64,000 nucleotides of DNA from positions 1-64,000 of the forward strand of contig JAFYAT010000085.1 of NCBI GenBank assembly GCA_017540585.1. The letters run 5' to 3'. Of this stretch, positions 51,671 through 61,493 are shown piece after piece; the stretch's first letter is position 1; the number at the start of each line of letters is the position of its first letter. Under the pieces are notes generated by a model, which saw only the letters and a program-made list of their open reading frames with translations, was not told the DNA's origin and made no database searches. Position numbers and translations under genes: made by a program. This DNA comes from Bacteroidaceae bacterium (GTDB taxonomy: Bacteria > Bacteroidota > Bacteroidia > Bacteroidales > Bacteroidaceae).

Positions 51671-51758
51671 TCCCCATTAATTTTATTAACAATTAGATTA
51701 GGCAAAGGCAAGGGCTAATATTTGGTCTTTTGTCGGCAGCCATGTATTAAAATAAATT

Positions 51759-53108
51759 ATGGGATATTTGTTTACTTCAGAATCTGTCAGCGAAGGACAT
51801 CCAGATAAGGTTGCTGACCAGATAAGTGATGCAGTACTCGATAACCTTCTTGCTTTTGACTCAACGTCAAAGGTTGCTTGTGAGACACTTGTAACTACAG
51901 GACAGGTGGTTTTGGCAGGCGAAGTTAAGTCAACGGCATATGTCGACCTTATGGATATTGCACGTAAGACAATCAACAAAATTGGTTATACTAAGTCTTC
52001 ATACAAGTTTGATGGCGAAAGTTGTGGCGTGTTCAACGCCATTCATGAGCAATCAGACGATATCAATCGTGGTGTTGTACGTGAAGAACCTATGGAGCAG
52101 GGAGCTGGTGACCAGGGTATGATGTTCGGCTATGCTACAAATGAGTCAGAAAGTTTCATGCCACTCACACTTGACCTTAGCCACCATATTCTCCGTACTC
52201 TTGCAGACATCCGTCGTGAGGGTAAGGTGATGACGTATAAGCGTGCCAATGGTAAGGATGTATCTTACCTTCGTCCAGACTCAAAGAGCCAGGTGACTAT
52301 CGAGTATGATGATAACAACAAGCCTGTGCGTATTGACACTATTGTTGTTAGTACTCAACATGACGATTTTGTCGAGGTTGCAGATGCAGAAGAACGCCAT
52401 AGTTCACTCTCAGCTCCTAATCAGGATGCTGCAGACGAGCAAATGCTTGCACGTATCAAAGATGATGTTATAAACATCTTGATTCCTCGTGTCGTGTCAG
52501 AGATTAACGATCCAGCTATTAAGGCTTTATTTAATGGTGAAATCAAGTATCACGTTAATCCTACTGGTAAGTTTGTTATCGGTGGCCCTCATGGTGATAC
52601 AGGTCTTACTGGTCGTAAGATTATTGTCGATACATATGGTGGCAAGGGTGCACATGGTGGTGGTGCCTTTTCAGGAAAGGATCCAAGTAAGGTTGACCGT
52701 TCTGCAGCATACGCTGCGCGTCATATTGCAAAAAATATGGTTGCTGCAGGTGTAGCAGACGAAATGCTTATTCAGGTTAGCTACGCTATTGGCGTTGCTG
52801 AGCCTGTAAGTATATATGTCAATACATACGGTACTTCACACGTGAATTTAACAGATGGTGAGATAGCAGAAAAGATTAAGGCAATCAAGGAACTTGACCT
52901 TCGTCCAAAGGCTATTGAGGATCGTTTCCATCTTCGTACTCCTATCTACGAGGAGACAGCAAGCTACGGACACTTCGGACGCAACTCTGTTGAGGTCGTA
53001 AAGACATTTAAGGATAGATATAACACGGAAAAGTCTATTAAGGTTACACTTTTCCCTTGGGAGAAGCTTGATGCCATAGACGTTATCAAGAAGACATTCT
53101 TTGAGTAG
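51759..53108 (+). CDS. metK: S-adenosylmethionine synthetase
   Basis: 449 aa, somewhat longer than the E. coli enzyme, as is usual in Bacteroidetes. The start [45 protein letters not shown] and [23 protein letters not shown] are the methionine and ATP/phosphate sites. It makes SAM from methionine and ATP. A SAM-II-like element precedes it. Confidence 0.97.
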   Translation: MGYLFTSESVSEGHPDKVADQISDAVLDNLLAFDSTSKVACETLVTTGQVVLAGEVKSTAYVDLMDIARKTINKIGYTKSSYKFDGESCGVFNAIHEQSDDINRGVVREEPMEQGAGDQGMMFGYATNESESFMPLTLDLSHHILRTLADIRREGKVMTYKRANGKDVSYLRPDSKSQVTIEYDDNNKPVRIDTIVVSTQHDDFVEVADAEERHSSLSAPNQDAADEQMLARIKDDVINILIPRVVSEINDPAIKALFNGEIKYHVNPTGKFVIGGPHGDTGLTGRKIIVDTYGGKGAHGGGAFSGKDPSKVDRSAAYAARHIAKNMVAAGVADEMLIQVSYAIGVAEPVSIYVNTYGTSHVNLTDGEIAEKIKAIKELDLRPKAIEDRFHLRTPIYEETASYGHFGRNSVEVVKTFKDRYNTEKSIKVTLFPWEKLDAIDVIKKTFFE

Positions 53109-53116
53109 GATACATC

Positions 53117-53926
53117 ATGGCAAACGATTACGATAGCATATTGACAGCAACAGACTCCAATGTAATTAATCGTTCGGAGTATTATGCTACAGGAAAGGAA
53201 CAGCCTGACCATAGTGTTGCTATGGAGAAGATTCCCTATTCTGTCAGTATGGATAGTGTAGTCCTTGCTTGTTTCTTCTTGATGTTCTCTGTGCTATCAA
53301 TAGTACTTTATCACAGACGCCATACACTTGTCTATCGCTTCAAATCTTTTTTAACTTCACGAAGGGGGTATTCCAATTCGAATGTGAACAAGAATCAGAG
53401 TGAGTGGTTAAGTGTTCTCTCCATCAGTATAGTGTGTTCTCTCTCTTTGGGCATCTTACTATACTATTGCTTGTCTGTGCAGTGCGAATTTCCTGATTAC
53501 TATGATAAGCCATACTGGACACTATTCCTTGGAGCGGGTGCAGTATTTGTGTTTATCTATATCAGGGCAATGCTCTATACAATCATCAATTGGGTGTTCT
53601 TTGACAATAATGATGAAAGACAAAGATGGACAGTAGGTTACTTCCTGTTGGTCGTAGTTGCAGGTTATGTATTTGGTGTCTTGGCATTAGCATCAGTTTT
53701 TTTACATTTGGAGATTAAAACTGTAACTTTATGTGTGGTTTTCATATATGTTTTGTACGAATTATTGCATTTCTACAAACTATTTGTAAACTTTAAATTT
53801 AAAAAACATGGTGCTCTGCTGATTTTTTTGTACTTTTGCAGCGTTGAATTGCTGCCCATCATGCTGATAGGGCATGTATTAGATTGGGTTTTCAATAGTT
53901 ATTTTGTTAACAATTTACTTACTTAA
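53117..53926 (+). CDS. DUF4271 family membrane protein
   Basis: 269 aa. A hydrophilic N-terminal 50 residues, then about seven membrane helices (VVLACFFLMFSVLSIVLY, VLSISIVCSLSLGILLYYCL, TLFLGAGAVFVFIYIRAML, GYFLLVVVAGYVFGVLALASVF and others). Matches DUF4271 of Bacteroidetes. Function unknown. It lies 8 bp after metK and overlaps the hemD-like gene by one base (TAATG), so it is part of that operon. Confidence 0.78.
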   Translation: MANDYDSILTATDSNVINRSEYYATGKEQPDHSVAMEKIPYSVSMDSVVLACFFLMFSVLSIVLYHRRHTLVYRFKSFLTSRRGYSNSNVNKNQSEWLSVLSISIVCSLSLGILLYYCLSVQCEFPDYYDKPYWTLFLGAGAVFVFIYIRAMLYTIINWVFFDNNDERQRWTVGYFLLVVVAGYVFGVLALASVFLHLEIKTVTLCVVFIYVLYELLHFYKLFVNFKFKKHGALLIFLYFCSVELLPIMLIGHVLDWVFNSYFVNNLLT

Positions 53927-54663
53927 TGGCAATAAAGATACTCGTTTCACAGCCAAAACCAACAGTGGAGAACTCTCCTTATTTTGCTTTGGCTGAAAAA
54001 TATGGTGTGGAAATCGTGTTCCGCCCTTTCATTAAGGTCGAGCCAATGGCTCCAAAGGATTTCCGCCAGCAGAAGATATCTATTCCTGGTCATACAGCTG
54101 TCGTGTTTACTTCACGTCATGCCATCGACCATTTCTTCACACTTTGTAAGGAACTACGCGTAGTCATTCCTGACGATATGAAATATTTCAGTATTTCTGA
54201 GCAGGTGGCACTCTATATCCAGAAGTACGTACAGTACCGCAAACGCAAGAACTTCTTCTCTGAGACAGGAAAAATTGCTGATCTCATCCCACAGATGGTC
54301 AAGCATAAGGCAGAGAAATTCTTTGTTCCACAGTCTTCAGTTCACAATGATGATCTCAAGAATATGCTTGATGAGGCAGGACTTGATCATGATGAGGCTG
54401 TTATGTACTATACTGTAAGCAATGACTTTGGACCAGATGAGGCGTTCGACTATAATATGCTCGTGTTCTTCTCACCAGAAGGAATCCATTCTCTCATGAA
54501 GAATTTCCCTGAATTCAAGCAGGGTGACATTGCTATAGCATGTTTGGGTGCAAAGACTATCAAGGCTGCTGAAGATGCAGGTCTCCGCGTAGATCTCCAA
54601 CCAACTGCAGAACTTCGCTCAGTACCTGCTATGATTGAGGATTATATCAAGAAACACGTTTAA
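53926..54663 (+). CDS. hemD: Uroporphyrinogen-III synthase family protein
   Basis: 245 aa with the two-domain HemD layout: ILVSQPKPTVENSPYFALAEKYG at the start, VFTSRHAIDHFF near 62-73, FFVPQSSVHNDDLKNML in the middle, and FFSPEGIHSLMKNFPEFK plus IACLGAKTIKAAEDAGLRVDLQPTA in the second half. Family members close the tetrapyrrole ring. The Bacteroidetes group usually sits, as here, between DUF4271 and rnpA. No other haem genes are in the window, so the symbol is by family. Confidence 0.82.
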   Translation: MAIKILVSQPKPTVENSPYFALAEKYGVEIVFRPFIKVEPMAPKDFRQQKISIPGHTAVVFTSRHAIDHFFTLCKELRVVIPDDMKYFSISEQVALYIQKYVQYRKRKNFFSETGKIADLIPQMVKHKAEKFFVPQSSVHNDDLKNMLDEAGLDHDEAVMYYTVSNDFGPDEAFDYNMLVFFSPEGIHSLMKNFPEFKQGDIAIACLGAKTIKAAEDAGLRVDLQPTAELRSVPAMIEDYIKKHV

Positions 54664-54770
54664 GTTCTTAAGTTTGTAAGTTTGTGAGTTTTTTTAGTTT
54701 TCGCGGAAAGTGATATTCCCAAGGACTCAAAAACTCAAAAACTCAAAAGCTCAAAAACTTAACAACTAAC
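54664..54770. repeat. Low-complexity inverted element, third copy
   Basis: Left arm GTTCTTAAGTTTGTAAGTTTGTGAG, centre TTTTCGCGGAAAGTG, right arm of ACTCAAAAACTCAAAAACTC units, ending just before the rnpA start. Confidence 0.6.
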
Positions 54771-54776
54771 AAGTTT

Positions 54777-55178
54777 ATGCGTTGTACTTTTTCACAGTCA
54801 GAAAGACTTAAAAGTAAACTTATAATAGACAAACTATTCGCAGGTGGAAACGGCTCTTTTGCTTCGTTTCCCCTGCGAACTGTATATATGAAGGTAGAGC
54901 GGAATACAGAAACTGTTAATGTTGCTGATGATGTTCCTGTATCTATCCTTATATCTGTACCAAAGAAACGCTTTCATCATGCTGTAGATAGAAACCGCAT
55001 AAAACGCCTTGTTAGGGAGGCTTACAGGACTCATAAGTGTATCTTGTGGACAGCACTTGCCAATAAGGATTACAGCCTCGCTGTGGCGTTTATTTGCATC
55101 ACAGATTCTCTGCCGGAATACAAGAAGGTTGAGAAGGCTGTGATAAAGTCTCTGAATAAAATAGCAGCAGACATGTAA
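54777..55178 (+). CDS. rnpA: Ribonuclease P protein component
   Basis: 133 aa. A short basic protein with SQSERLKSKLIIDKLFAGG at the start and the RNP signature KRFHHAVDRNRIKRLVREAYR near 65-85. It supports the RNA subunit in tRNA 5' maturation. YidD follows, the usual order. Confidence 0.95.
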   Translation: MRCTFSQSERLKSKLIIDKLFAGGNGSFASFPLRTVYMKVERNTETVNVADDVPVSILISVPKKRFHHAVDRNRIKRLVREAYRTHKCILWTALANKDYSLAVAFICITDSLPEYKKVEKAVIKSLNKIAADM

Positions 55179-55253
55179 ATATAAGATTCCAACTATCTCA
55201 GAATATCCAGTAGAAGTATGAGAAAGTTGAGTAATTAATCTCAAATCTTTTCT

Positions 55254-55508
55254 GTGCTAAAGTTTATCAAAAACATAGTAAGCGGAATCAGTACTCTATT
55301 GTCTTGGGTATTGCTGATTCCTATTTATTTCTACAGGAAGTGTATATCGCCATTCACGCCTCCATCATGTAGATTCACTCCAACGTGCTCACAATATGCC
55401 ATTGAAGCCATAAAAAAACACGGACCAATATATGGACTTTATCTCTCAATTCTCCGTATCCTTAGATGCCATCCTTGGGGAGGAGAAGGATACGATCCTG
55501 TACCTTGA
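55254..55508 (+). CDS. yidD: Membrane protein insertion efficiency factor YidD, GTG start
   Basis: 84 aa. [46 protein letters not shown] is the full family signature. No in-frame ATG is available, and GTG at 55254 gives the hydrophobic N terminus ([19 protein letters not shown]). It helps insert inner-membrane proteins. The 3' end overlaps the TatD-like gene. Confidence 0.93.
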   Translation: MLKFIKNIVSGISTLLSWVLLIPIYFYRKCISPFTPPSCRFTPTCSQYAIEAIKKHGPIYGLYLSILRILRCHPWGGEGYDPVP

Positions 55509-56085
55509 TTCACATACTCACGATGACGTGTTTCAAGAGCGAACGATGGCGGTAGTCAACCGCTATCCAGGTGATGTGCGCACAGACGATAAGTGGGTCA
55601 GCGTGGGTTTGCACCCTTGGCATGTAAATGACGAATGGCAAGTGCAACTGGAAAAGATGCGCTCTGAGGCGTTTTTACCTTGTATATGTGCAATTGGTGA
55701 GTGTGGGCTTGATAAGTGCTGTGAGAGCAATTATGAACGTCAAATGGAGGCTTTCCGTGCACAGGTACTGTTGGCAGAAGAGTGTGGAAAACCAATGATA
55801 ATACATTGCGTCAAGTCTTTTCAAGAAATAATGGCAATTCACAAGGAGGTGAGACCACAACAAAAATGGCTTATACATGGGTTCAGAGGCAAGCCAGAAC
55901 TTGTAAAACAGATAATGGCCAAAGGAATGCTTGTTTCCTTCGGCCATCATTATAATGTTAATTCTTTGACTTATGTAGCTCTTAATTGTCGAAGCCTTTA
56001 CCTCGAGACTGACGATTGCGGTCTTTCGATCCGTCAAATTTACGAGAACGTCCGTCGCCATCTCTCTTCTGGAAGTTTGGGTTGA
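55432..56085 (+). CDS. TatD family hydrolase, short C terminus
   Basis: 217 aa. Metal-binding residues appear as DSHTHDD (about 27-33), [17 protein letters not shown] and LETDDCG. It begins inside yidD (77-bp overlap); no later ATG fits before the DSHTHDD motif, although a non-ATG start near 55497 is possible. At the other end the usual 25-30 residue helix after LSIRQIYE is missing, and the frame stops at 56085, 104 bp inside the convergent methyltransferase gene. TatD proteins are metal-dependent DNases or D-aminoacyl hydrolases. Confidence 0.78.
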   Translation: MDFISQFSVSLDAILGEEKDTILYLDSHTHDDVFQERTMAVVNRYPGDVRTDDKWVSVGLHPWHVNDEWQVQLEKMRSEAFLPCICAIGECGLDKCCESNYERQMEAFRAQVLLAEECGKPMIIHCVKSFQEIMAIHKEVRPQQKWLIHGFRGKPELVKQIMAKGMLVSFGHHYNVNSLTYVALNCRSLYLETDDCGLSIRQIYENVRRHLSSGSLG

Positions 56086-57595
56086 AGCTCTTGCGCTCAC
56101 TTTTGCCGTTTCTTGAGTCTCTTTCTTTCTGTCTGTCCTCACGATTGAAGCCCTTATCGCTCCACTTACCAAGGTGACGGCTGATGATTTCTTCTTCTTC
56201 CTCGTCTTCAGCTTCAAAGAAACGCTTACGGCTCTCAAATCGGCTTGAACGGCTATCGTCCTTAGACTTGCGCTGGCTGTCACGCTCCTCTTCCTTCTTT
56301 CTGCGCTCATCCTTGTATGGCTTAGACTTGAAGTAGTGCTCCTCACGACTTCTGCGTTCTTCCTCTTCTGAGTCATCATCATGCTTCTTGTGAGGCTTGA
56401 ACTTGAGGTTGCGCTTACGGTCTTCCTCAGTCTTTATGTCGAGACCTTCCTCACGACGCTCCTTGAGCTTGCCGTCAAATACCTGATATTTTCTGAATTC
56501 ACATTCCAGTGAACCATTGAAGAGGGCAAAGCGAGTAGATGGGCGGAAGCCAATCTTGTCGAAGCACTCCTGGCGATATGTGATAATCCATGCATCATTG
56601 CCTACGAAGTTCTGCTTCAGACGCTGACCGATAGTCTCGTAAAGACCAAGGATGTCATCTGTCGTGATACGCTCACCGTAAGGTGGGTTTGTAATCATGA
56701 GAGCCTTCTCGCGTGGAGCCTCGAATTCATAGAAATCTCTCTGCTCAATATCCACAACTTTGTTGACACCAGCATTGCGTGCATTTTCAATGGCAATACC
56801 CACAGCCTGACGGTTGATGTCGAAGCCGTAAATCTTATGGTCGAAGTCACGCTCCTTGCTGTCGTCATTGTAGATATTGTCGAACATATCCTCGTCAAAG
56901 TCCTTCCACTTCTCGAATGCGTACTCCTTACGGAATACACCAGGGTAGATGTTCATTGCGATGAGTGCAGCCTCAATGAGGATTGTACCTGAACCACAGA
57001 ATGGGTCGATAAGGTCACACTCTCCGTGCCATCCTGTGAGCATGATAAGACCTGCGGCAAGTACCTCATTGATAGGGGCTGCCACTGTGTTGGTCTTATA
57101 TCCACGGATGTGGAGACTCTCACCACTTGAGTCGAGAGATATTGTCACATCATCCTCAGCGATGTGGACATTGATACGTATATCTGGATTTGTTATTGCT
57201 ACGTTAGGACGATCGCCCGTCTTTTCTCTCCAATAGTCGGCAATGGCATCCTTTACACGGTATGCCACGAACTTGGAGTGACGGAACTTTTCAGAGAATA
57301 CGACAGAGTCAATGAGGAATGTGTTCTTACAATCCATATACTCTGACCAGTTCATCTTCTTCACTACCTCATACACCTCATCGGCGTCTGTAGCCTTGAA
57401 CTCCTTGATTGGTTTGAGAATCTTAACGGCTGTACGGAGACAGAAGTTTGCCTTATAGAGCATCTCCTTGTCTCCAGTGAAGCTTACCATTCTCCTACCA
57501 ATCTCAATGTTGTTTGCACCGAGTTCTGTAAGTTCCTTTGCAAGAACTTCTTCGAGTCCCTGAAATGTCTTTGCTATTATTTTGAATTCTTCCAT
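55982..57595 (-). CDS. THUMP-domain rRNA methyltransferase (RlmL N-terminal-like) with charged tail
   Basis: 537 aa. Residues 1-165 form ferredoxin-like and THUMP RNA-binding domains (FKIIAKTFQGLEEVLAKEL), and residues 165-385 a Rossmann methylase with DPFCGSGTILIEAA (SAM) and ITNPPYGERI (catalytic NPPY). This is the large-subunit guanine-N2 methylase type. The last about 150 residues are extremely rich in Lys, Arg, Asp, Glu and Ser (EEEERRSREEHYFK...), likely disordered and RNA-binding. The tail coding region overlaps the TatD gene end to end by 104 bp. Third gene of a tdk-cysE-methylase operon. Confidence 0.88.
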   Translation of the reverse strand: MEEFKIIAKTFQGLEEVLAKELTELGANNIEIGRRMVSFTGDKEMLYKANFCLRTAVKILKPIKEFKATDADEVYEVVKKMNWSEYMDCKNTFLIDSVVFSEKFRHSKFVAYRVKDAIADYWREKTGDRPNVAITNPDIRINVHIAEDDVTISLDSSGESLHIRGYKTNTVAAPINEVLAAGLIMLTGWHGECDLIDPFCGSGTILIEAALIAMNIYPGVFRKEYAFEKWKDFDEDMFDNIYNDDSKERDFDHKIYGFDINRQAVGIAIENARNAGVNKVVDIEQRDFYEFEAPREKALMITNPPYGERITTDDILGLYETIGQRLKQNFVGNDAWIITYRQECFDKIGFRPSTRFALFNGSLECEFRKYQVFDGKLKERREEGLDIKTEEDRKRNLKFKPHKKHDDDSEEEERRSREEHYFKSKPYKDERRKKEEERDSQRKSKDDSRSSRFESRKRFFEAEDEEEEEIISRHLGKWSDKGFNREDRQKERDSRNGKSERKSFNPNFQKRDGDGRSRKFDGSKDRNRQSRGKGFDN

Positions 57596-57604
57596 ATTAA
57601 GAAA

Positions 57605-58507
57605 TTATCTCTTCTGACTTATAAATGTTCCAGCTGGTACATCCTGGGTTACCCAGATGTTACCGCCTATTGTTGCGCCCTTGCCTATGGTTATGCGACC
57701 AAGGATGGAAGCATTTGAATAGACAATGACGTCGTCCTCAAGTATCGGGTGACGAGGTATGCCCTTGATTGGGTTGCCATTCTCATCGCATGGAAAGCTC
57801 TTGGCACCAAGCGTGACGCCCTGATACAGTTTGACATTATCTCCTATTATTGTTGTTTCACCGATTACCACACCTGTACCGTGGTCAATGGTGAAGTATT
57901 TGCCTATCGTAGCACCAGGGTGAATATCTATGCCCGTCTCTGAGTGAGCCATTTCCGTAAGCATACGTGGAATGAGAGGCACTTCAAGAAGGAGTAGCTC
58001 ATGCGCAATGCGATAGTTCATGAGAGCCTTTATCACGGGATAGCAACTCACTATCTCACCGTAGTTCTTTGCAGCTGGGTCGCCGTTGTATGCAGCAATA
58101 ACGTCAGTGGCAAGCACTTTCCTTATCTCTGGTAACTTGGCTATGAATTGTTCAGCCTTGTTCTGAGCACATATCCTGTATTCGTTGAATGTCTTCACCT
58201 CGGAAACTTCGCCGTCGCAGTCACACTCTGTGAAAGACAATCCTGCCTGTATCTGCTGAGCAAGAAGGCAGTATAGACGCTCCACGTTCACTCCGATGTG
58301 ATATGTCAGGGTGTCTGTATTGACGGTTGACCTGCCATAGTATCCTGGGAAAAGTATTGCTCTTGCCAGTTCCACTATTTCCGCCAATACTGTCCCCGAA
58401 GGAATAAGTGTACCTTCCGTGTGCTTATGGAACAGTTCCTTGTAAGCTGTAACGTCAGATAGCTCCTTAACGGTCTGTGTCAGTATTTGAGCAGTTGCAT
58501 TGTTCAT
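57605..58507 (-). CDS. cysE: Serine O-acetyltransferase
   Basis: 300 aa from the ATG at 58507 ([12 protein letters not shown]); the frame is open to 58567, but that extension lies inside the thymidine kinase gene. The C-terminal left-handed beta-helix is seen as hexapeptides: [44 protein letters not shown], with the catalytic His/Asp in DHGTG. It acetylates serine for cysteine synthesis. A 41-bp overlap with tdk and a 9-bp gap to the methylase suggest one operon. Confidence 0.92.
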   Translation of the reverse strand: MNNATAQILTQTVKELSDVTAYKELFHKHTEGTLIPSGTVLAEIVELARAILFPGYYGRSTVNTDTLTYHIGVNVERLYCLLAQQIQAGLSFTECDCDGEVSEVKTFNEYRICAQNKAEQFIAKLPEIRKVLATDVIAAYNGDPAAKNYGEIVSCYPVIKALMNYRIAHELLLLEVPLIPRMLTEMAHSETGIDIHPGATIGKYFTIDHGTGVVIGETTIIGDNVKLYQGVTLGAKSFPCDENGNPIKGIPRHPILEDDVIVYSNASILGRITIGKGATIGGNIWVTQDVPAGTFISQKR

Positions 58508-59063
58508 AACATTCGCGACATAATGGTTCGTATTCTTTTGTTTCTCCGAGCATAAACTGCCTGTCACCCTCTACTATACGGTGACTTACGTATGCAAGCG
58601 CACCACACTTTACGCAGATGGCATGCACCTTCATCACCTCGTCTGCTATGCAGAGAAGGTTAGGCATAGGACCGAAAGGTTTACCCATATAGTCCATGTC
58701 GAGACCTGCAACTATAACTCTAACCCCACGGTTGGCAAGTTCGTTGCATACAGCTACTATACCATCGTCAAAGAACTGTGCCTCGTCAATGCCTACCACA
58801 TCAGAGTTTGACCCGAGCAAGAGGATACTTGCCGAGTTATCAACTGGTGTAGAATGTATTGACTGACCCTCATGAGTCACCACGTCATCATCAGAGTATC
58901 GTGTATCCAAGGCTGGCTTGAATATCTCCACCTGTTGATGAGCAAATTTGGCTCTTTTGAGACGTCTGATAAGTTCTTCTGTCTTACCTGAGAACATAGA
59001 GCCGCATATTACCTCTACACGTCCTCTTGGCATCATTTCCCCGTTTTTGTATGATATAGTCAC
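58467..59063 (-). CDS. tdk: Thymidine kinase (type II)
   Basis: 198 aa. P-loop [16 protein letters not shown] near 19-34, Walker B-like [11 protein letters not shown], and a lasso with zinc cysteines (CVKCGALA and CRECYEQC). It phosphorylates thymidine for salvage. The start could also be one of the ATGs at codons 10-11, since the first nine residues are not conserved. Confidence 0.93.
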   Translation of the reverse strand: MTISYKNGEMMPRGRVEVICGSMFSGKTEELIRRLKRAKFAHQQVEIFKPALDTRYSDDDVVTHEGQSIHSTPVDNSASILLLGSNSDVVGIDEAQFFDDGIVAVCNELANRGVRVIVAGLDMDYMGKPFGPMPNLLCIADEVMKVHAICVKCGALAYVSHRIVEGDRQFMLGETKEYEPLCRECYEQCNCSNTDTDR

Positions 59064-59165
59064 GCTTATTCTTTATAATTTCTTTTTGGCTGTCATTGCC
59101 TGTTTTTAGACTTCAAATGTTGCTATTTTGTTGTTAATAACAAATCAAAGTCGCAAAATCTGTTG

Positions 59166-59173
59166 CAAAGATA
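59166..59173 (-). promoter_or_regulatory. Promoter -7 element for the tdk operon
   Basis: CAAAGATA on the plus strand reads TATCTTTG on the minus strand, about 100 bp upstream of tdk. Confidence 0.5.
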
Positions 59174-59215
59174 TGAAAAATGAAGGATGAAGAATGAAGA
59201 ATGAAGAATTTATTT

Positions 59216-59223
59216 TACTTTTG
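59216..59223 (+). promoter_or_regulatory. Promoter -7 element for purD
   Basis: TACTTTTG matches TAnnTTTG. The leader to purD (about 160 nt) contains GAATGAAGAATGA microsatellite units, also present on the other side (59180-59208), and a hairpin GCATTAC/GTAATGC at about 59304-59326. The rest of the divergent region 59064-59388 shows no gene. Confidence 0.45.
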
Positions 59224-59388
59224 CATACAATTTTGATATTTTAAAATGGAGAATGAAGAATGAGTGATGAAGAATGAACATTCTTTAGGACACATTTACT
59301 TGCATTACCCATACTTTGTAATGCGTGAGTTAAAAGAAAAAAAGTTGGATAAAACAAAAAAACATATACACTTAAAAAACTCGAAATA

Positions 59389-60681
59389 ATGAAACTACTT
59401 TTGCTCGGAAGTGGCGGTCGTGAACACGCCTTGGCTTGGAAAATCAGTCAGAGTCCTAAGATTGACAAACTATTCATTGCTCCTGGTAATGCAGGAACAC
59501 GTGAAGTTGGTGAGAATGTGAATCTCAAGGCTGACGATTTTGAGGGTATCAAGAAGTTTGTGCTCGCCAATTCTATCGACATGGTTGTCGTAGGACCTGA
59601 AGACCCATTGGTCAAGGGAGTGTATGACTTCTTCAAGAATGACCCTGAGATAGCAAAGATACCAGTCATTGGTCCATCTAAGCAGGGTGCAGTACTTGAG
59701 GGCTCAAAGGACTTCGCCAAGGAGTTTATGATTCGTCACAACATCCCAACTGCTGCCTATCGTTCTTTCAACGGTACTAATATCGAGGAAGGACTCAAGT
59801 TCCTTGAGACTCTCAAGGCTCCATACGTACTAAAGGCAGACGGTCTTTGTGCAGGTAAGGGTGTACTTATCGTACCTACACTTGAGGAGGCAAAGAAGGA
59901 GTTCAAGGAGATGCTCGGCGGTATGTTCGGCAATGCAAGTGCAACAGTGGTTATCGAGGAGTTCCTCTCTGGTATCGAGTGCTCAGTATTCGTACTCACA
60001 GATGGCAAGAACTACAAGATTCTTCCAGAGGCAAAGGACTACAAGCGCATTGGCGAGGGTGACACTGGTCTCAACACAGGTGGTATGGGTTCAGTTTCAC
60101 CAGTACCATTTGCAGATGCAGAATGGATGAAGAAGGTTGAGGACCGTATCATCCGTCCAACGGTTGAGGGACTTGCAAAAGACAATATCGACTATAAGGG
60201 TTTCATCTTCTTCGGACTTATCAAGGTTGACAAGGATTACAGTTGTGCAAAGGCTGGCGACCCAATGGTCATTGAGTATAACGTGCGCATGGGTGACCCA
60301 GAGACTGAATCTGTCATGCTTCGTCTTGAGTCAGACATCGTTGACCTCTTTGAGGGAGTGGCTGAAGGTAACCTTGACACAAAGACTATCAAGTTTGACC
60401 CACGTAACGTAGTGTGTGTGATGATGGTCAGCGGAGGTTATCCAGAAGCTTACGACAAGGGTTACGAGATAACAGGTATCGAGAACGTGGAAGGTTCAGT
60501 AGTGTTCCATGCAGGCACAGCCCTCAAGGATGGCAAGGTAGTCACAGCAGGAGGACGTGTCATTGCAGTAAGTTCATACGGTTCAAGCAAGGACGAGGCA
60601 CTCACCAAGTCATTCACAGAGGCAGCCAAGATTCAGTTTGAGAAGAAATACTTCCGTCGTGACATAGGCAAGGACCTCTAA
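59389..60681 (+). CDS. purD: Phosphoribosylamine-glycine ligase
   Basis: 430 aa. ATP-grasp enzyme: [17 protein letters not shown] at the start, [29 protein letters not shown] (ATP-binding lysine) and [18 protein letters not shown] near 225-242, [11 protein letters not shown] near 300. It makes glycinamide ribonucleotide in purine synthesis. A terminator follows. Confidence 0.96.
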   Translation: MKLLLLGSGGREHALAWKISQSPKIDKLFIAPGNAGTREVGENVNLKADDFEGIKKFVLANSIDMVVVGPEDPLVKGVYDFFKNDPEIAKIPVIGPSKQGAVLEGSKDFAKEFMIRHNIPTAAYRSFNGTNIEEGLKFLETLKAPYVLKADGLCAGKGVLIVPTLEEAKKEFKEMLGGMFGNASATVVIEEFLSGIECSVFVLTDGKNYKILPEAKDYKRIGEGDTGLNTGGMGSVSPVPFADAEWMKKVEDRIIRPTVEGLAKDNIDYKGFIFFGLIKVDKDYSCAKAGDPMVIEYNVRMGDPETESVMLRLESDIVDLFEGVAEGNLDTKTIKFDPRNVVCVMMVSGGYPEAYDKGYEITGIENVEGSVVFHAGTALKDGKVVTAGGRVIAVSSYGSSKDEALTKSFTEAAKIQFEKKYFRRDIGKDL

Positions 60682-60756
60682 TGGAGTTAATAGTTAAGAA
60701 TTAAAAGTTAAAAATTAGATATTACTTGTTGGTAATAGATAATAACTCAATCAAAT

Positions 60757-60797
60757 AAAGGACAAGCGCATTTTTATGTACTTGTCCTTTCTTTTTG
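60757..60797 (+). terminator. Intrinsic terminator after purD
   Basis: Perfect 10-bp stem AAAGGACAAG/CTTGTCCTTT with a 14-nt loop, then CTTTTTG. Confidence 0.8.
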
Positions 60798-61001
60798 TTA
60801 CTCCATGAACCTTCGTTGATCCTTCGCTAATGTCTCGTGCATCCTTCGTAAATATCCGGGAATATAGAAATGACATAATGCAAGTGTAACACGAAGCCCC
60901 ACTTGCATTATGTTTTAATTGCGAAATTGATAACAACCATTCAAATCTTTCAACCATTATTGTGTCTCCATTATTTTTTCTTTTCACATCCGTCGTTTCT
61001 C

Positions 61002-61204
61002 CGTCGTAACTCCGATGATTCTCCGTTGATCCTTCGTTCTGACTCCGTATCAACCTCATCGGATGTCCATCATATCTCCATCGAATGTCCATCGAATCGA
61101 TGGACATTCGATGGACATTCGATGGAGATGCGATGGAGATGCGGTGGACATTCTACGGACTTACATAGGAGGATCAACGGAGTCACGACGGAGCATCATC
61201 GGAG
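61002..61204. repeat. Large palindrome with 11-bp tandem core, upstream of cas3
   Basis: The centre is a perfect inverted repeat: 61077-61095 against 61097-61115 around a single base (arms TCCATCGAATGTCCATCGA and complement). Five 11-bp tandem units run 61099-61153: GATGGACATTC twice, GATGGAGATGC twice, GGTGGACATTC. Outer arms also pair: TCCGTTGATCC (61022-61032) with GGATCAACGGA (61171-61181), and CTCCGATGAT (61010-61019) with ATCATCGGAG (61195-61204). The gap 60682-61493 has no gene. TCCTTCGT motifs at 60806-60860 are shared with 17770 and 40620. Confidence 0.75.
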
Positions 61205-61436
61205 GAAGAACGAAGAAACAAAACTTACTTTTCGTAGTATTTGTTTCTATTTTTTTGCATGTTGATACAATGTTGTTTCTGTATCTTGAATAGTCATAAC
61301 GCGAAAAGAATATGTTAAAAAATTAAATTTGTAACAGTTAATATTGTATGAATTGTTAAAATCAAAACGGCAAAAATGACCTTAAAAACAATCACTCTAT
61401 ATTTTGGGCAGTTGTGTAAAAACTTTATTGAATTTT

Positions 61437-61466
61437 TTTGATATTTATAAAAATTATGTATATTTG
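61437..61466 (+). promoter_or_regulatory. Promoter of the cas operon
   Basis: TTTG at 61437-61440, 18-bp spacer, TATATTTG at 61459-61466. Start near 61473, leaving about 20 nt to the cas3 ATG. Confidence 0.65.
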
Positions 61467-61493
61467 CAAGTAGAAACTAATACATTTGTTACT

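Noticed and set aside
51511..51696. A 61-codon open frame upstream of metK
   Set aside because: It crosses the metK promoter and riboswitch core and has no family resemblance.
61063..61293. Open frames through the palindrome before cas3, and the idea that the 11-bp units are a CRISPR array
   Set aside because: The units are 11 bp with no spacers, and the frame only reflects the repeat. CRISPR repeats of type I-C are about 32 bp with 33-35 bp spacers.
61404..61493. Longer N terminus of Cas3
   Set aside because: The extension overlaps the cas promoter and has no homology.
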